Shown: piece after piece, positions 54,977-64,000 of the stretch | How the letters are laid out: every line of letters begins with the position of its first letter | How positions within the stretch are numbered: position 1 is the first letter of the stretch | NCBI GenBank assembly: GCA_963932465.1 | Contig: OZ010792.1 | Location: 284,625,836 to 284,689,835 of the forward strand | Source: Maratus speciosus | Lineage: Eukaryota; Arthropoda; Arachnida; Araneae; Salticidae | Length of the DNA: 64,000 nucleotides | Direction: 5' to 3' | Notes under the pieces: model-generated | Told to the model about the DNA's origin: nothing | The model's database searches: none | The model's input: only the letters and a program-made list of their open reading frames with translations | Program-made: the position numbers and the translations under genes

Positions 54977-55174
54977 TATAATGAAACATACATAAATAAC
55001 GCCTGCATTCAACTGTGTTAGAGGTATATATAAATATTAAACAGACATACAAAGAAACAGACCGGGTACGATTCCTAGCTTTGGCTAATTTTTCACTCCA
55101 GTTGGGTTTATTGTATTTATTGTTGTATATCTGTTTAATATTTATATATACCGGTAATGTTTGCATATATTTTT

Positions 55175-56385
55175 ACTTTCTTCTATCTTTACAAGAAGAA
55201 GAAAATATTGGATTCGTGAAAATTTTCGACTTCCGGTTTTCGACGGATTTGCACGTTTTAGGGGTCAGAGGTCTCCAAAAACATTTTTACAAAATGCCTG
55301 TCTGTGAGTCTGTGCATCTGTGAGTCTGCCTGTCTGTATGCGACACAAATTTTGTGGGCGCTCTATCTCAAGAGCTAATGTACAGAATTTAATATAAATT
55401 TATATTCAGGTAGTCCTTGATATAAATTGGTGCTGATTAGTTTTTGGTGTAAATTGCCCAACAGGTGGTGCTGCTATGCTGCATTTTTCACGATTTCCGC
55501 AATCGCTCTATCTTAAGAACTAATGCAACACGGATTTTCATAAAACTTCAGATTAATTTAGTCCTTGATAGGAATTGGTGCTGTTTGTGTTTTGGTGTAA
55601 ATCGCCAACAGATGGCGCTGCTATGCTGCATTTTGCAAGATTTACACGATTTCCGCAATAGTTCTATCTCAAGAACTAATGCACGCATTTTCATCAAACT
55701 GCAGATTCAGTTAGCCCTTGATATGAAATGATGCTGATTACCTGTTGGTGTAAATCGCCCAATAGGTGGCGCTGCTGTGCTGCATTTTGCACGATTTTCT
55801 CAATAGCTCTATCTCAAGAACTAATGCACAAATTTTCATCAAACTTAAGATTCAAGTATACCTTGGTTAATATTGCTGCTTATTATGATTTGGTGTAAAT
55901 CGCTCAATAGGTCTGACTGCTATGCTGCATTTTTCATGAGTTCCGCAATAGCTCTATCTCAAGAACTAATGCATAAATTTTCATCTAACTTCAGATTCAG
56001 TTAGACGTTGACTCCAGTTGATGCTAAATAGGTTTTGGTGTTAATCGCCCAATAGTTGGCGCTGCTAAGTTGTTTTTTTAACGATTTTCTCACTTGCGCT
56101 ATCTCAATACTAAGGCACGGATTTTTCCAAAACTCCATATCCAGTTAGACGATGACATAATTTTATGATGATTAGGTTCTGGTGTCATGCTGTATTTTGC
56201 TAGATTTACACGATTTCAGCCATAGCCATATCTCAGGAACTAATGCACGGAATTTCATCTTTTTAGAATAATCATGATCAGCACAGATTGCCATTTAATT
56301 TCGGTACTGTGATAGCGAATTTTGAAGTATTAACCTGTATGAGATAGAAGAAAGTTTTTGGATTGGTACATCCGACTAGTTTTAA
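55175..56385 (+). mobile_element. Array-bearing non-coding element, copy 2
   Basis: It repeats the architecture of 15585-17165: CTTTACAAGAAGAAGAAA, TTTTCGACTTCCGGTTTTCG, TTTTAGGGGTCAGAG, the CTGTCTGTGAGTCTGTG leader, seven ~145-bp units (landmarks near 55362, 55507, 55664, 55809, 55957, 56098 and 56229) and the tail GATAGCGAATTTTGAAGTAT, GAGATAGAAGAAAGTTTT. The 88-codon frame at 55465-55731 is two consecutive units read in frame and is not a gene. Confidence 0.78.
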
Positions 56386-56840
56386 TTAGTATTACAAGTT
56401 TTCTGCCTCCTTTCTCTACAAAACTTTTACATGGCTCCAAACCCCTTAATCTGCCTCTGGCTTTCTAAAAAATGTATTTCTAAATTTACTACTTTATGTT
56501 ATCTCTTGAAATCATTTTTACATAGAACTTATGAATCGTAAAGACCTTATGTCTACCACAATGAAATATATGTCAAAGTATAAAACGTGTGTGACATATA
56601 AGACTACAAATGCTCAATACCACAGGAGAAAACTTCCATCAATATTTCCGAATAGTAAATGTTCACCATATTTCTCACAGACATTCGTCCTTTAAATAGG
56701 GCGGCGATTACTATGCAAAAATACTGGTGGAAGTTCGCCATCGCCTCTGCGATAATCAAACTCTGCCGACTACAACAGTGAGATAATACGAGTTTTCTAG
56801 ATTAATTTTAACACAATTATTCTAATTGGTAAATAAATCA
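56386..56840. other. Unassigned sequence
   Basis: It has a more even base composition than its surroundings but no coding motif or repeat was recognised. Confidence 0.5.
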
Positions 56841-56873
56841 TATTAGATGAAAATTTCCAACTGGGCGAAAAAT

Positions 56874-56950
56874 GTCCGGACCAGGATTCGAACCAGGGAT
56901 CTCCTAGTTGAAGCCGCCAGTGCGATGTTATAATCATTAAGGTTAGCTGG
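56874..56950 (-). mobile_element. tRNA-like SINE head, minus strand
   Basis: On the minus strand the T arm CCTGGTTCGAATCCTGG and the 3' acceptor TCCGGAC are intact, with B box GGTTCGAATCC. The anticodon arm is weaker and the D arm has decayed, so A-box function is doubtful. Confidence 0.65.
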
Positions 56951-56971
56951 GTGAAAAGTTCCACAAGATTC

Positions 56972-57045
56972 GTCCGAGATAGCTCAGATGGTAGAGCACT
57001 GGCGACTTCAGCCAGGAGATCCCTGGTTCGAATCCTGGTCCGAAC
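56972..57045 (+). mobile_element. tRNA-like SINE head, plus strand (Lys-CTT-like anticodon loop)
   Basis: A box TAGCTCAGATGGTAGAGC and B box GGTTCGAATCC match Pol III promoter consensus. The D stem GCTC/GAGC and anticodon stem CTGGC/GCCAG are perfect; the loop GACTTCA would give CTT. The acceptor stem pairs at about five of seven positions and one extra base precedes the D stem. Base 33 is A. It is best read as a SINE head, although an internal promoter may still be usable. Confidence 0.7.
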
Positions 57046-57079
57046 ATTTTTCGCCCAGTTGGAAATTTACATCTAATAC

Positions 57080-57688
57080 GAGTATGTTTCAGGATTTAAA
57101 TCATATGAATAATGGCGCCCTCCATTGTTTGTAACTAGGTGAGGAGCGACCCTGTTTGCTGAAAGGTTGGACTGGCATAAATTAGATGTTTAATTTTGCA
57201 CACACACACACACACAAAAAGTTCAATCTTTATAAAATAGCGCATACAATCTTTCAAATACCCATGCTGACTTGAAAACACTAAAACACAAATATGTTTT
57301 TTTATCAATTCAACAAATAAACGGAAAGAAGAGCGAAAATCCCTCAGGCTTTTATCCAAATTTATTGCTCTGCATAAAAATTATTATAGGTTGAAACAGG
57401 GTGATGTTATATTTTCAGTAAAATTTGAATTGATTTTTTAAATTATTACATGCATAATTTCGCGCTATCTTATAAATATGTCACTTATTTTATTCTAATA
57501 TTTAGCATATTAAATAAGTGATTGAATTATTAAAATTCAAGAATATTTTTTGGAACATTGATTTATTCTGTAAACAGGATGTCCCAAAAAGCGTTCAATG
57601 CGCTTTAAATGTTTACTTCCACATATGTAGGCAATGTAAATTGCAAAAGTGTTTGAAAAGGCAGGATATAATATTATATTGATGAAAT
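57080..57688. other. Unassigned sequence with a (CA)n run
   Basis: A (CA)9 microsatellite is at about 57199-57216. GTAAACAGGATGTCCCAAAAAG at 57574 resembles the solitary end of a DNA transposon. No gene is seen. Confidence 0.5.
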
Positions 57689-57689
57689 A

Positions 57690-59294
57690 AGGTTAGTTGG
57701 GGTGACTGGAGCCACGAGGTAACTGGGCCATAGGCTATTTTATAAAAAACTGTTGATGTTTTTAAAGTTTTAGCTTTTGTGAACAATGCATCTTAATCTC
57801 TACTTCCTAAAACAACGTGTGTCAACTCAATCATAGCTCTCACGTTGCTATGATAGGTTGTCAAAAATTTACGTTTCTTTTTTTTAAAACAACGTCAATA
57901 TGGTTGAACTTCCTCGGCTTTTTATTAATATACTGTAAGTACTTTTATTAAACAATCTTTTTTTTTAAAGATTAGGCAAATAACTATATTAATATTATTA
58001 GGTATCTATACATAGTTACTTCATGTTTAAAATGTAAGCCCGGTGTCCCAGTTACCCCATAAATTTTTCAAGAATGGGATAACTGGGACATGTATCCGGG
58101 GTAACTGGACCATGCTGGATCCAGTTACCCCAATATTTATAAATAATATTTTTGAGTTCTCTTACGGGAAATAAATTTCTCTATTGTTTTTTGCTCACAA
58201 TAAAGAAAATTATAGAATACCTTATTAAAATTACGTAATAAAATTAAAAAAAAGCATATTGTGTGGTATCAAACCAAATTTCTTGACCCCTTGAGAGGCG
58301 GTGATGCCTTTATGGCAATTAGGGATTATAATTTTAATCCCTAATTGCGACATTGGCACCGAAATTTTATAATGAAAATCTCACCTTAATTCAGTAAGCG
58401 AAAATATACTTTTACTTGTTTACAAATAAATTCTCTTATAAATACTGGTGTCATTAAATTATTTCCACATTTTACTAATGCAAGTACCTTGCCCTTAAAA
58501 GCGAGATAGCCAAACCTTGAAATTGTACGATACCACAGGGGTCGCATTCTGTATGGAAACTTTTATTGTTCCTACCACTATTTTGAAAATAATATCTTCA
58601 TCGCACCTTTCTTTGGAATATGTTAAATAAAATGATCATGAAGGTAACTCATTAAGGGTTCTGGTAGGAACAATAAAATTTTCCCTATATAATGCGACCC
58701 CTGGATACAGATAAAATACTTAAGTACTTACGTAGCCCTTTGTTCATAGATTTACCTTGCTATTTTTTCCCTTAAAATACCCATGTGACTTTTATACTTA
58801 TTACCTAAAGTGCATAAGTACTTACTTAATTTTTATGTTTTTGGTATAAATAAATCTAATATTTACGCTTTTAGTGCTTTTTTTAGACACATTGACAGCA
58901 AAGGTTTCCCTTACAACGCTCTTTATTGACATATAATTTACATGATCTGCCTGGTTTAAATTTTTTTAAGTTGTTTACACTTTTTCAAGCAGGACCTGAT
59001 ATCCCACATGAAAAAAAAATAAACGCGTGTGGAACATAGACCCTCCTAGTCCACTTACCCCATTTTTATGGGGCCACTGGACCCATGAGGAAAAAAGATG
59101 AAATATGCATATTTTTATATTTTTAAATAGTAAAATGTAATTTTGAGCATTTCTGTCTAATAGAGGGAGTCTAACTGAATACATTTACAAAAGTTCAGAC
59201 TTTAATTCAAATGAACATTAGCTTTTTGAAGCTGAATTGTCAGAAGCATCAGAGTCACATTGTAAAATCATGGCCCAGTTGCCCCAACTAACCT
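57690..59294. mobile_element. TA-flanked element with repeated GGGTAACTGGNCCA motif
   Basis: AGGTTAGTTGGGGTGACTGG at the left and the complement of the right end AGGTTAGTTGGGGCAACTGG are inverted repeats flanked by TA (57688-57689, 59295-59296). GGTGACTGGAGCCA and GGTAACTGGGCCAT sit in tandem at the left end. Further copies in both orientations are at 58047, 58075, 58100, 58125, 59050 and 59073. It has no recognisable transposase. A hAT MITE is inserted at 58536. A 14-bp hairpin (CAATTAGGGATTA around 58316) lies inside. Confidence 0.85.
58536..58703. mobile_element. 168-bp hAT-type MITE
   Basis: CAGGGGTCGCATTCTGTATG at the left and the complement of the right end CAGGGGTCGCATTATATAGG start a mirrored arm that continues to TTTTATTGTTCCTACC. 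Flanks GATACCA and GATACAG are a degraded target duplication. Confidence 0.82.
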
Positions 59295-59321
59295 TACTGG
59301 GATTCATTTCTAAAATTCATT

Positions 59322-59808
59322 TTTAGCTCACAGGCTATCAGAGCCAGAGAGCTAATGTACCCGTAGGTTCTGTATGTACGCATGCACGTCTGTATGTATG
59401 TATGTATGTACGTAACGCGATAACGCTTGATAGAAATATCCAATTTGCTTCATTCTTTTTCTAGTTCATTCTGATAAGGCGCTTCCTGATTGGTTTTAGC
59501 AATTCATTGGTTAAGTATAAAGGAGAGGAACTGGAGACCACTCCCCTTAACGTAGATAAATGAATTTTTCATGCAAAATTATCAGATTTGCTTCCAATTT
59601 GGTATACCGGTTAATTCTGATAAGGCTCTTCCCTGATGAGATTTGGAAGCTCATTGGTTAAGCATACAGATCGGAAACTCATTTGTTAAGCATACAGATC
59701 GGAAACAGAAGCGTGGTAGCTAATTCCTCTTTAATTTATCTTCGAGGGGCATTGTTCTTTGAAATAAGAGTATAATATACAATTAGTGTGAATAGCCTGT
59801 GAGCTAAA
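59322..59808. mobile_element. Element with TTTAGCTCACAGGCTAT termini and two ~125-bp internal units
   Basis: Ends TTTAGCTCACAGGCTAT and ATAGCCTGTGAGCTAAA are inverted repeats. Inside is a leader with CTGTATGTATGTATGTATG, then two related units (CAATTTGCTTC, TTCTGATAAGGCGCTTCC, GCAATTCATTGGTTAAG and their second versions from 59585). A 28-bp direct repeat CTCATTGGTTAAGCATACAG plus ATCGGAAA is duplicated at 59650-59705. The plan (simple-sequence leader plus repeated units) resembles 15585 and 24997. Confidence 0.75.
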
Positions 59809-59884
59809 TTCCATCAGTTTGACTGGGCACTTTCCGTTTTATTTAAATTTTTGATCCTATTGTCATCGTTGAAAAGTCACATGG

Positions 59885-59960
59885 AATGCCCCCTAGGAAC
59901 CTCTTGACGTATGCGTAGCCACAAGGGGTACGCATACTCCACTTTGGGAAACACTAATAT
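59885..59960. mobile_element. Isolated hAT terminus
   Basis: Read on the minus strand from 59955 it starts AGTGTTTCCCAAAGTGGAGT and continues ATGCGTACCCCTTGTGGCTA. AGTGTTTCCCAAAGTG followed by a GTACGC-type subterminal palindrome is a common hAT end. The partner end was not found; 59960-60190 is otherwise unassigned. Confidence 0.6.
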
Positions 59961-60348
59961 AATTCCTAGACAAATTTTGGCCGCAAAAACTGCATGCTGG
60001 GTGTTGAATTTAGACATTTTTCCAGAAAAGGTATTTTCTAAGCTTCTTTTTTGTATGTGTGTGTGGCGGAGGAGGGGGGGGGGAGGAAGGGGTTGCCATC
60101 CTATAGTTCTAATAAGCATAAAATCTGAAATCTTCCGGAGGAGGATATTTCATTGGTGCGGAGGAATATTCGTCCGGGTAATTCATTGAAATCATCACTG
60201 TAAATGCGGCCCTATGCCTATTAATTGAGGTGTTTGCTGTATTTTTGTGTTTAGTAGTTACTTTGACCACCACTTTCATTTATCTTTAACGAATATTACA
60301 AGAAATTTTTCATATTGGTTAATGCAGAAAGAGTGCTTAATATTATCG

Positions 60349-60549
60349 CCAGGTGCCCCGCGTAAATCGGTGTTCCAACAGAGTTGCTCAAATTTGTAAT
60401 TCCAATTATATGCAATGTAATTACAGTTTAATTGTATGTAATTAATTATAGTTAATATTACATGCCGAGAAAAAGTCTTTCAACGCTGTAACCGGAATTG
60501 GCCCTATCCCATTACTTGACAAATTTCCTGATTTACGCGGGATACCTGG
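60349..60549. mobile_element. ~200-bp MITE with CCAGGTGCCCCGCGTAAATC ends
   Basis: CCAGGTGCCCCGCGTAAATC at the left and the complement of the right end CCAGGTATCCCGCGTAAATC are inverted repeats. The interior is AT-rich. No clear target duplication was found; a CAG-type start suggests hAT or Tc1-type origin. Confidence 0.75.
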
Positions 60550-60994
60550 TAACTCTAGTTAGTATTCAAAAAGTAAACTTTGAGTACCAAAAATAATATT
60601 GATAGATTGCTGACAGTTTTGGAAACAAATTAAATCATCGCTAACAAATGCTGTCCATTCCATTTATATCAATTTGTTTTCGGTTGTGCAAGCGGGAAAT
60701 AGTTTTATAATTCGTGCCTCATCAAAATGCGTTGTAATGACTTAAAATTTAAAATTTGTACTTTCTTTTTGTTTCACTTTAGTAAAATTTTTATCGCGAA
60801 GAATATACAATGTTATTCACTACATAAATAAATTACAAATGCAATTACTTCTATCATGAAAAGTATTTTACCACAGAGTTGCTCAATGTCACAACACTCT
60901 TTGGAGAAAAATACATACGTGAAATAACGATCGTAATGTCCTTTTCAGTATTTTGTGTTATTAAAAAAATAAATTGCGAACGTTGAAATTGAAA
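60550..60994. other. Unassigned sequence
   Basis: ACAGAGTTGCTCAA occurs both inside the MITE (60378) and here (60873), suggesting a short shared repeat. Nothing else was recognised. Confidence 0.45.
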
Positions 60995-60998
60995 TTAA

Positions 60999-61226
60999 CC
61001 CATTAACCGCTGACGTTGCGTTCACGCAACAGTCAAAATAATTGCTCATGCAATGAATTAATTACATTTGCATCACTATTTTAGAATTTAAAAAAATGTC
61101 TTATTTATTGGCAGGAATTTTGCTATTTTAGTAAAGCGAAATTTACCTTACTGAATTTGTGGTGGGAAACTACTTTCAACAAGAAATTTAAAATTTTCTA
61201 TCGTAATAGTTTTGGCGGTTAATGGG
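60999..61226. mobile_element. piggyBac-type MITE, copy 2
   Basis: It is 228 bp with CCCATTAACCGC and GCGGTTAATGGG ends and TTAA on both sides (60995-60998, 61227-61230). It differs from the copy at 49920-50149 by a few substitutions and a shorter A run. Confidence 0.95.
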
Positions 61227-61230
61227 TTAA

Positions 61231-61980
61231 ATAGCTGTTTTAAATTAACTTTCCTTTTTTTACTTGAAAGAAAAAATAATAGATTTATAAAAGTACTTTT
61301 TGTGAGGTCAGGCTATTTTTAGCCAACCAATAAAAAATTCCCTAGTTTTTGTTTCAATAAATGTTACTTTCGACAGATATTGTGTATTTTCCTTTATATG
61401 ATTTTTATATATTCTGTAATTACTTGTTTCTGTAATAATATGTTTTCATAAAAGAAAAGCAATCCTTGTACGGGAAATATCTTTTTGAAATATTTAAGTC
61501 AGAATTTTCTTTACTTCGTTCTTGTGTAGAAATAAAATAAAACCAAACATTACAATTCCATTTAAATAATTATTTTATCGCTTATGATTTCATAACTTTT
61601 AAATTGATAATACGTTTTAAATATATACAAATAAATACTTTAAAGTTTCAAGGGCTTTCTGCTAAACCTAGTCAAGTCTATATAGTTCGAATTCGTTAGA
61701 GTTACAGATAGCTAAATTTTAGTTCTAGAGATTCGTTCTACAGATCGACAAACAAAGTTTTAGAATTAATTTTAGTGTTTTAATTTGTCCTAATGCAGCT
61801 TTATCTCTTAACGATCAATGAATACGCAGTAAACGCTAGAGTTTTTATGGAAGATGAAAGATCTCTTTTTTATGTAATTGTAGAATAGGCATCGTGAAAT
61901 GCATAAAAAATTTGCAGTAATCTGTAATTTTCTGGAAAGTACTTTCGAAATGTTTAAAAATGCTGACACATTCGCAGAAC
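61231..61980. other. AT-rich sequence with no recognised feature
   Basis: No coding frame, inverted repeat or tandem repeat was recognised. Confidence 0.6.
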
Positions 61981-61981
61981 T

Positions 61982-62216
61982 TAGATGATAAAGGTGGTAT
62001 TTGACCCCAAAAATGAGTTAATCATATGATTTCATAACCATATGAATAATCCTGCATCCTCTATCATCTGTTAAATTATTGTTTGAAAAAAATTATAACT
62101 CACAGAGATTTTTATTGATAAACAGGCATTTGACAATAAAGGAAAATAAACATTTGGAACTTTACAGATAATTTTCTTAAAATGATGTTGTGCCACTTAC
62201 CACCTTTATAATCTTA
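61982..62216. mobile_element. Probable ~235-bp MITE
   Basis: TAGATGATAAAGGTGGTATT at the left matches the complement of the right end, TAAGATTATAAAGGTGGTAA. The inverted part is about 22 bases. The interior is non-coding. Confidence 0.6.
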
Positions 62217-62987
62217 GCTCTTCATTTAATAATTAAGAACTGTCAAACAGCATTATGATGCCATATTTTAAACCAATAAACTTGGTAATGGTGCTAATTT
62301 GGGGTGCTTTATGTAATGAGGTCGATGGTCAGTATCGCTGGTATTTATGATATAAAACCCTAAATTAAAACAAAGTGTGACGAACACTTCTTTTTTTTTC
62401 TCTTCTTTTTTTTCTTATCAATATTATCCGCGCATACGTGTTATTTTCAAGATTTTTTTTATATATTACTCTAGGAATTATATGTACAACATTAATATTC
62501 ATAACAAATTTACTGTGTATACAAATGAGCTGTGAGAATTTTGTTTTTGAAAAAGTAATTAATTTAAGAAACTTATTTTAAAATGTATTTAGATGCTCAA
62601 ACGAACTACTATTTTATGTGGTACCAGTAGATTAAATTATTTTACAGCTAAATAAAGAATGTGATATATGTGTATTTACCTTGCTTATGATGCCATTGTT
62701 TGTAATTTTATACAAATTTGTTGCACACTGCTTTACAGTGTGGTTATCTTTTTGCCATTACTATGTCTGCCCATGGACTTTACTTTTAGATAATGTTTTA
62801 CAATATACACTGGCGGGAAAAATAAAAAGGAACAACAATAAAAAAGGTACTTTATCTTAATTCTATTAAGTGAAGTCCAATGAAAGGTAGTAGATTGCAA
62901 ATTCGATAAACGTTTTCGCGTGTGGGAGGTGAAACATCTCGCCGAAAAGACATTGTAAAAAACATTCCATATTTATGCAAGTAATTT
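62217..62987. other. AT-rich sequence with no recognised feature
   Basis: No coding frame or element ends were identified; CTGGCGGGAAAAATAAAAAGG at 62811 could be part of an unmatched element end. Confidence 0.5.
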
Positions 62988-62989
62988 TA

Positions 62990-63896
62990 CAGGGTGTGTA
63001 TTTTAAGTAATGAGAATAAGTCCACAAAAAATAATTTATTAGAGATATCGCTACAAAACTTTAGTAGTCTTCAAAATATGCTCCTTGAGCATCAACACGC
63101 TTCTGCAGGCGAGATTTCCACGCTTCGTACGCTCCCTGGAAGTCATCAACCGAAACATCCATCAGAGCATGCGTGCAAGCCCTTTTGACAGCATCCAGGG
63201 ACCCGTGGTGGCACCCTTTGAGGGCGGTTTTCACTTTGGGGAAGAGGAAAAAGTCTACTGGGGCAAGGTCGGGGCTGTAGGGAGGCTGTGGAATTGTTAC
63301 AATGCCATTTTCTGTCAAGTGCTCCGTAACCACGAAGCAGGTGTGAGATGGCAAATCTTCCTCATTCCAAGTCCTCAGTGATGATTTTGTGCACAACCAT
63401 TTTATCCATTCCTAGCTTTTCTGCGATCATGCGAACACTTAAACTCCGGTCCGTGTTCAGCAATTGTCGCACGCGCTGTTCGTTTTCTGCGGTTGTTGAT
63501 GTTGACGGGCGACCTGCACGAGGCACGTCCTCCACGCTCTCCCGGCCTTCTTTAAACATTTTGTGCCATCTAAAAACTTGAGCTTGCGATAATCTTTCCC
63601 TGCCGTACACTTGCTGAATCATTTCCAGCGTTGAAGCACCCAATTTTCAAAGGCGAACGCAAAATTTGATTGCGTAACGCTGTTCAATGCTTTGTTGCAT
63701 TTTGAACTTGCACACACTTTTTTGAAGACGTCTACGCCACGCTTGATCCTGCCTCAACCACAGCTAGCAGGCGACTGGCGAGTGGAGCGTTATCAAGGTC
63801 GAAGGTTCCACTACCGACTCCAACCGGTCGGAGCGCCCTCTGGCGTACAGCCGCGTCAGGACAAAAATATTCTCATTACTTAAAATACAAACCCTG
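62990..63896 (-). mobile_element. Mos1-like mariner with internal deletion
   Basis: CAGGGTGTGTATTTTAAGTA then ATGAGAATA at the left and the complement of the right end CAGGGTTTGTATTTTAAGTA then ATGAGAATA are near-identical ~28-bp inverted repeats. Both ends are flanked by TA (62988-62989, 63897-63898). The element is 907 bp, against about 1.3 kb for intact mariners. The missing part is the first half of the catalytic domain. The base composition is clearly richer in G and C than its surroundings. Confidence 0.97.
63061..63700 (-). pseudogene. mariner (Mos1-like) transposase, catalytic core deleted
   Basis: On the minus strand the gene starts at 63700 (MQQSIEQRYAIKFCVRL) with a TGA after codon 17. 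It then reads GASTLEMIQQVYGRERLSQA, QVFRWHKMFKEGRESVED and PRAGRPSTSTT, then RSLSVRMIAEKLGMDK and VHKIITEDL: the two helix-turn-helix regions with the GRP linker. At about 63370 the sequence jumps to LPSHTCFVVTEHL, YSPDLAPVDFFLFPKVK (the third catalytic D of the D34D motif lies in PVDF) and a C-terminal GAYFEDY before the stop at 63061. The first two catalytic aspartates are deleted. The plus-strand frames over the same interval are antisense shadows. Confidence 0.96.
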
Positions 63897-64000
63897 TATG
63901 TGACATTTCTGTCTTTTAACGGAAACTGTTTGTTTTAAATGAAAATTGTACATTTTACCGGAATAAACAGGATATTTCCTTTTTATTCTTACTCGTTGTA

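Larger units (their letters stand above)
56843..57078. mobile_element. Inverted pair of tRNA-derived SINE heads
   Basis: TTAGATGAAAATTTCCAACTGG at the left is mirrored by CAGTTGGAAATTTACATCTAA at the right. Each arm contains TTTTTCGCCCAGTTGG joined to a tRNA-like head. The two heads face each other around a ~45-base spacer (56950-56971). The same tail follows the tRNA-like head at 5765-5835. Confidence 0.8.

Noticed and set aside
55465..55731. 88-codon frame with internal repeats
   Set aside because: The protein repeat is just the ~145-bp DNA unit read through twice; the other units are not open.
56972..57045. Functional tRNA-Lys (CTT) gene
   Set aside because: The acceptor stem has mismatches, one extra base precedes the D stem, base 33 is A, and the same head plus tail recurs elsewhere, which identifies a SINE.
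63085..63381. Plus-strand 98-codon frame at the window end
   Set aside because: It is antisense to the mariner transposase relic, whose minus-strand reading has clear family motifs.

Overview
This window is AT-rich eukaryotic DNA made almost entirely of decayed transposable elements. I find no host protein-coding gene. No open reading frame is long, and every one I can identify is a piece of a transposase or retroelement protein with stops, frameshifts or internal deletions. The mix points to an arthropod, and an arachnid is my best guess: Mos1-like mariner, Tc3-like transposon, several pogo/Tigger-type elements (one ending in a PHD finger), a ZBED5/SCAND3-type hAT transposase, Jockey-type LINE pieces, a Ty3/Gypsy fragment and piggyBac-type MITEs. 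That placement is inferred from element families; no species marker gene is present.

Layout. 1-4530: a pogo/Tigger element whose transposase relic (2473-3090) lies between long inverted arms built from roughly 325-bp units. 5.3-10.9 kb: a Tigger-like end, a tRNA-derived SINE relic, a 606-bp foldback element and a piggyBac-like MITE. 10.9-14.6 kb: a 1.47-kb palindromic element, a Jockey ORF1 relic and two hairpin MITEs. 15.6-17.2 kb: an element carrying nine ~145-bp tandem units, with a sister copy at 55.2-56.4 kb. 17.9-21.1 kb: a TA-flanked element holding a TTAA-flanked piggyBac-like element, which in turn holds a Jockey C-terminal fragment. 21.9-23.15 kb: a hAT relic. 24.6-29.7 kb: a ~750-bp tandem repeat interrupted by three insertions. 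30-31.6 kb: Tc3. 32.8-37.1 kb: a pogo-like element with a PHD finger, a CACTGTTAAAA element, and another pogo-like element. 37.1-49 kb: a long palindrome, three dispersed copies of an old ~450-bp repeat, a deleted Tigger, a three-level nest of DNA transposons (40860-44822) and a two-level nest (45371-46575). 49-52.9 kb: a gutted Gypsy element with a MITE in its 3' LTR, a hAT C-terminal fragment and a half-copy of the 10.9-kb palindrome. 53-64 kb: long-TIR, array-bearing and SINE-derived elements, a second TA-flanked motif-repeat element, several MITEs and a deleted mariner on the minus strand.

The sequence does not encode a working system; it records layered insertion. The most unusual signals are: at least six otherwise different TA-type elements whose terminal regions carry repeated copies of a family-specific 10-16-bp motif; several elements built as a simple-sequence leader plus an array of ~120-160-bp units; and clean nesting that gives relative insertion ages.
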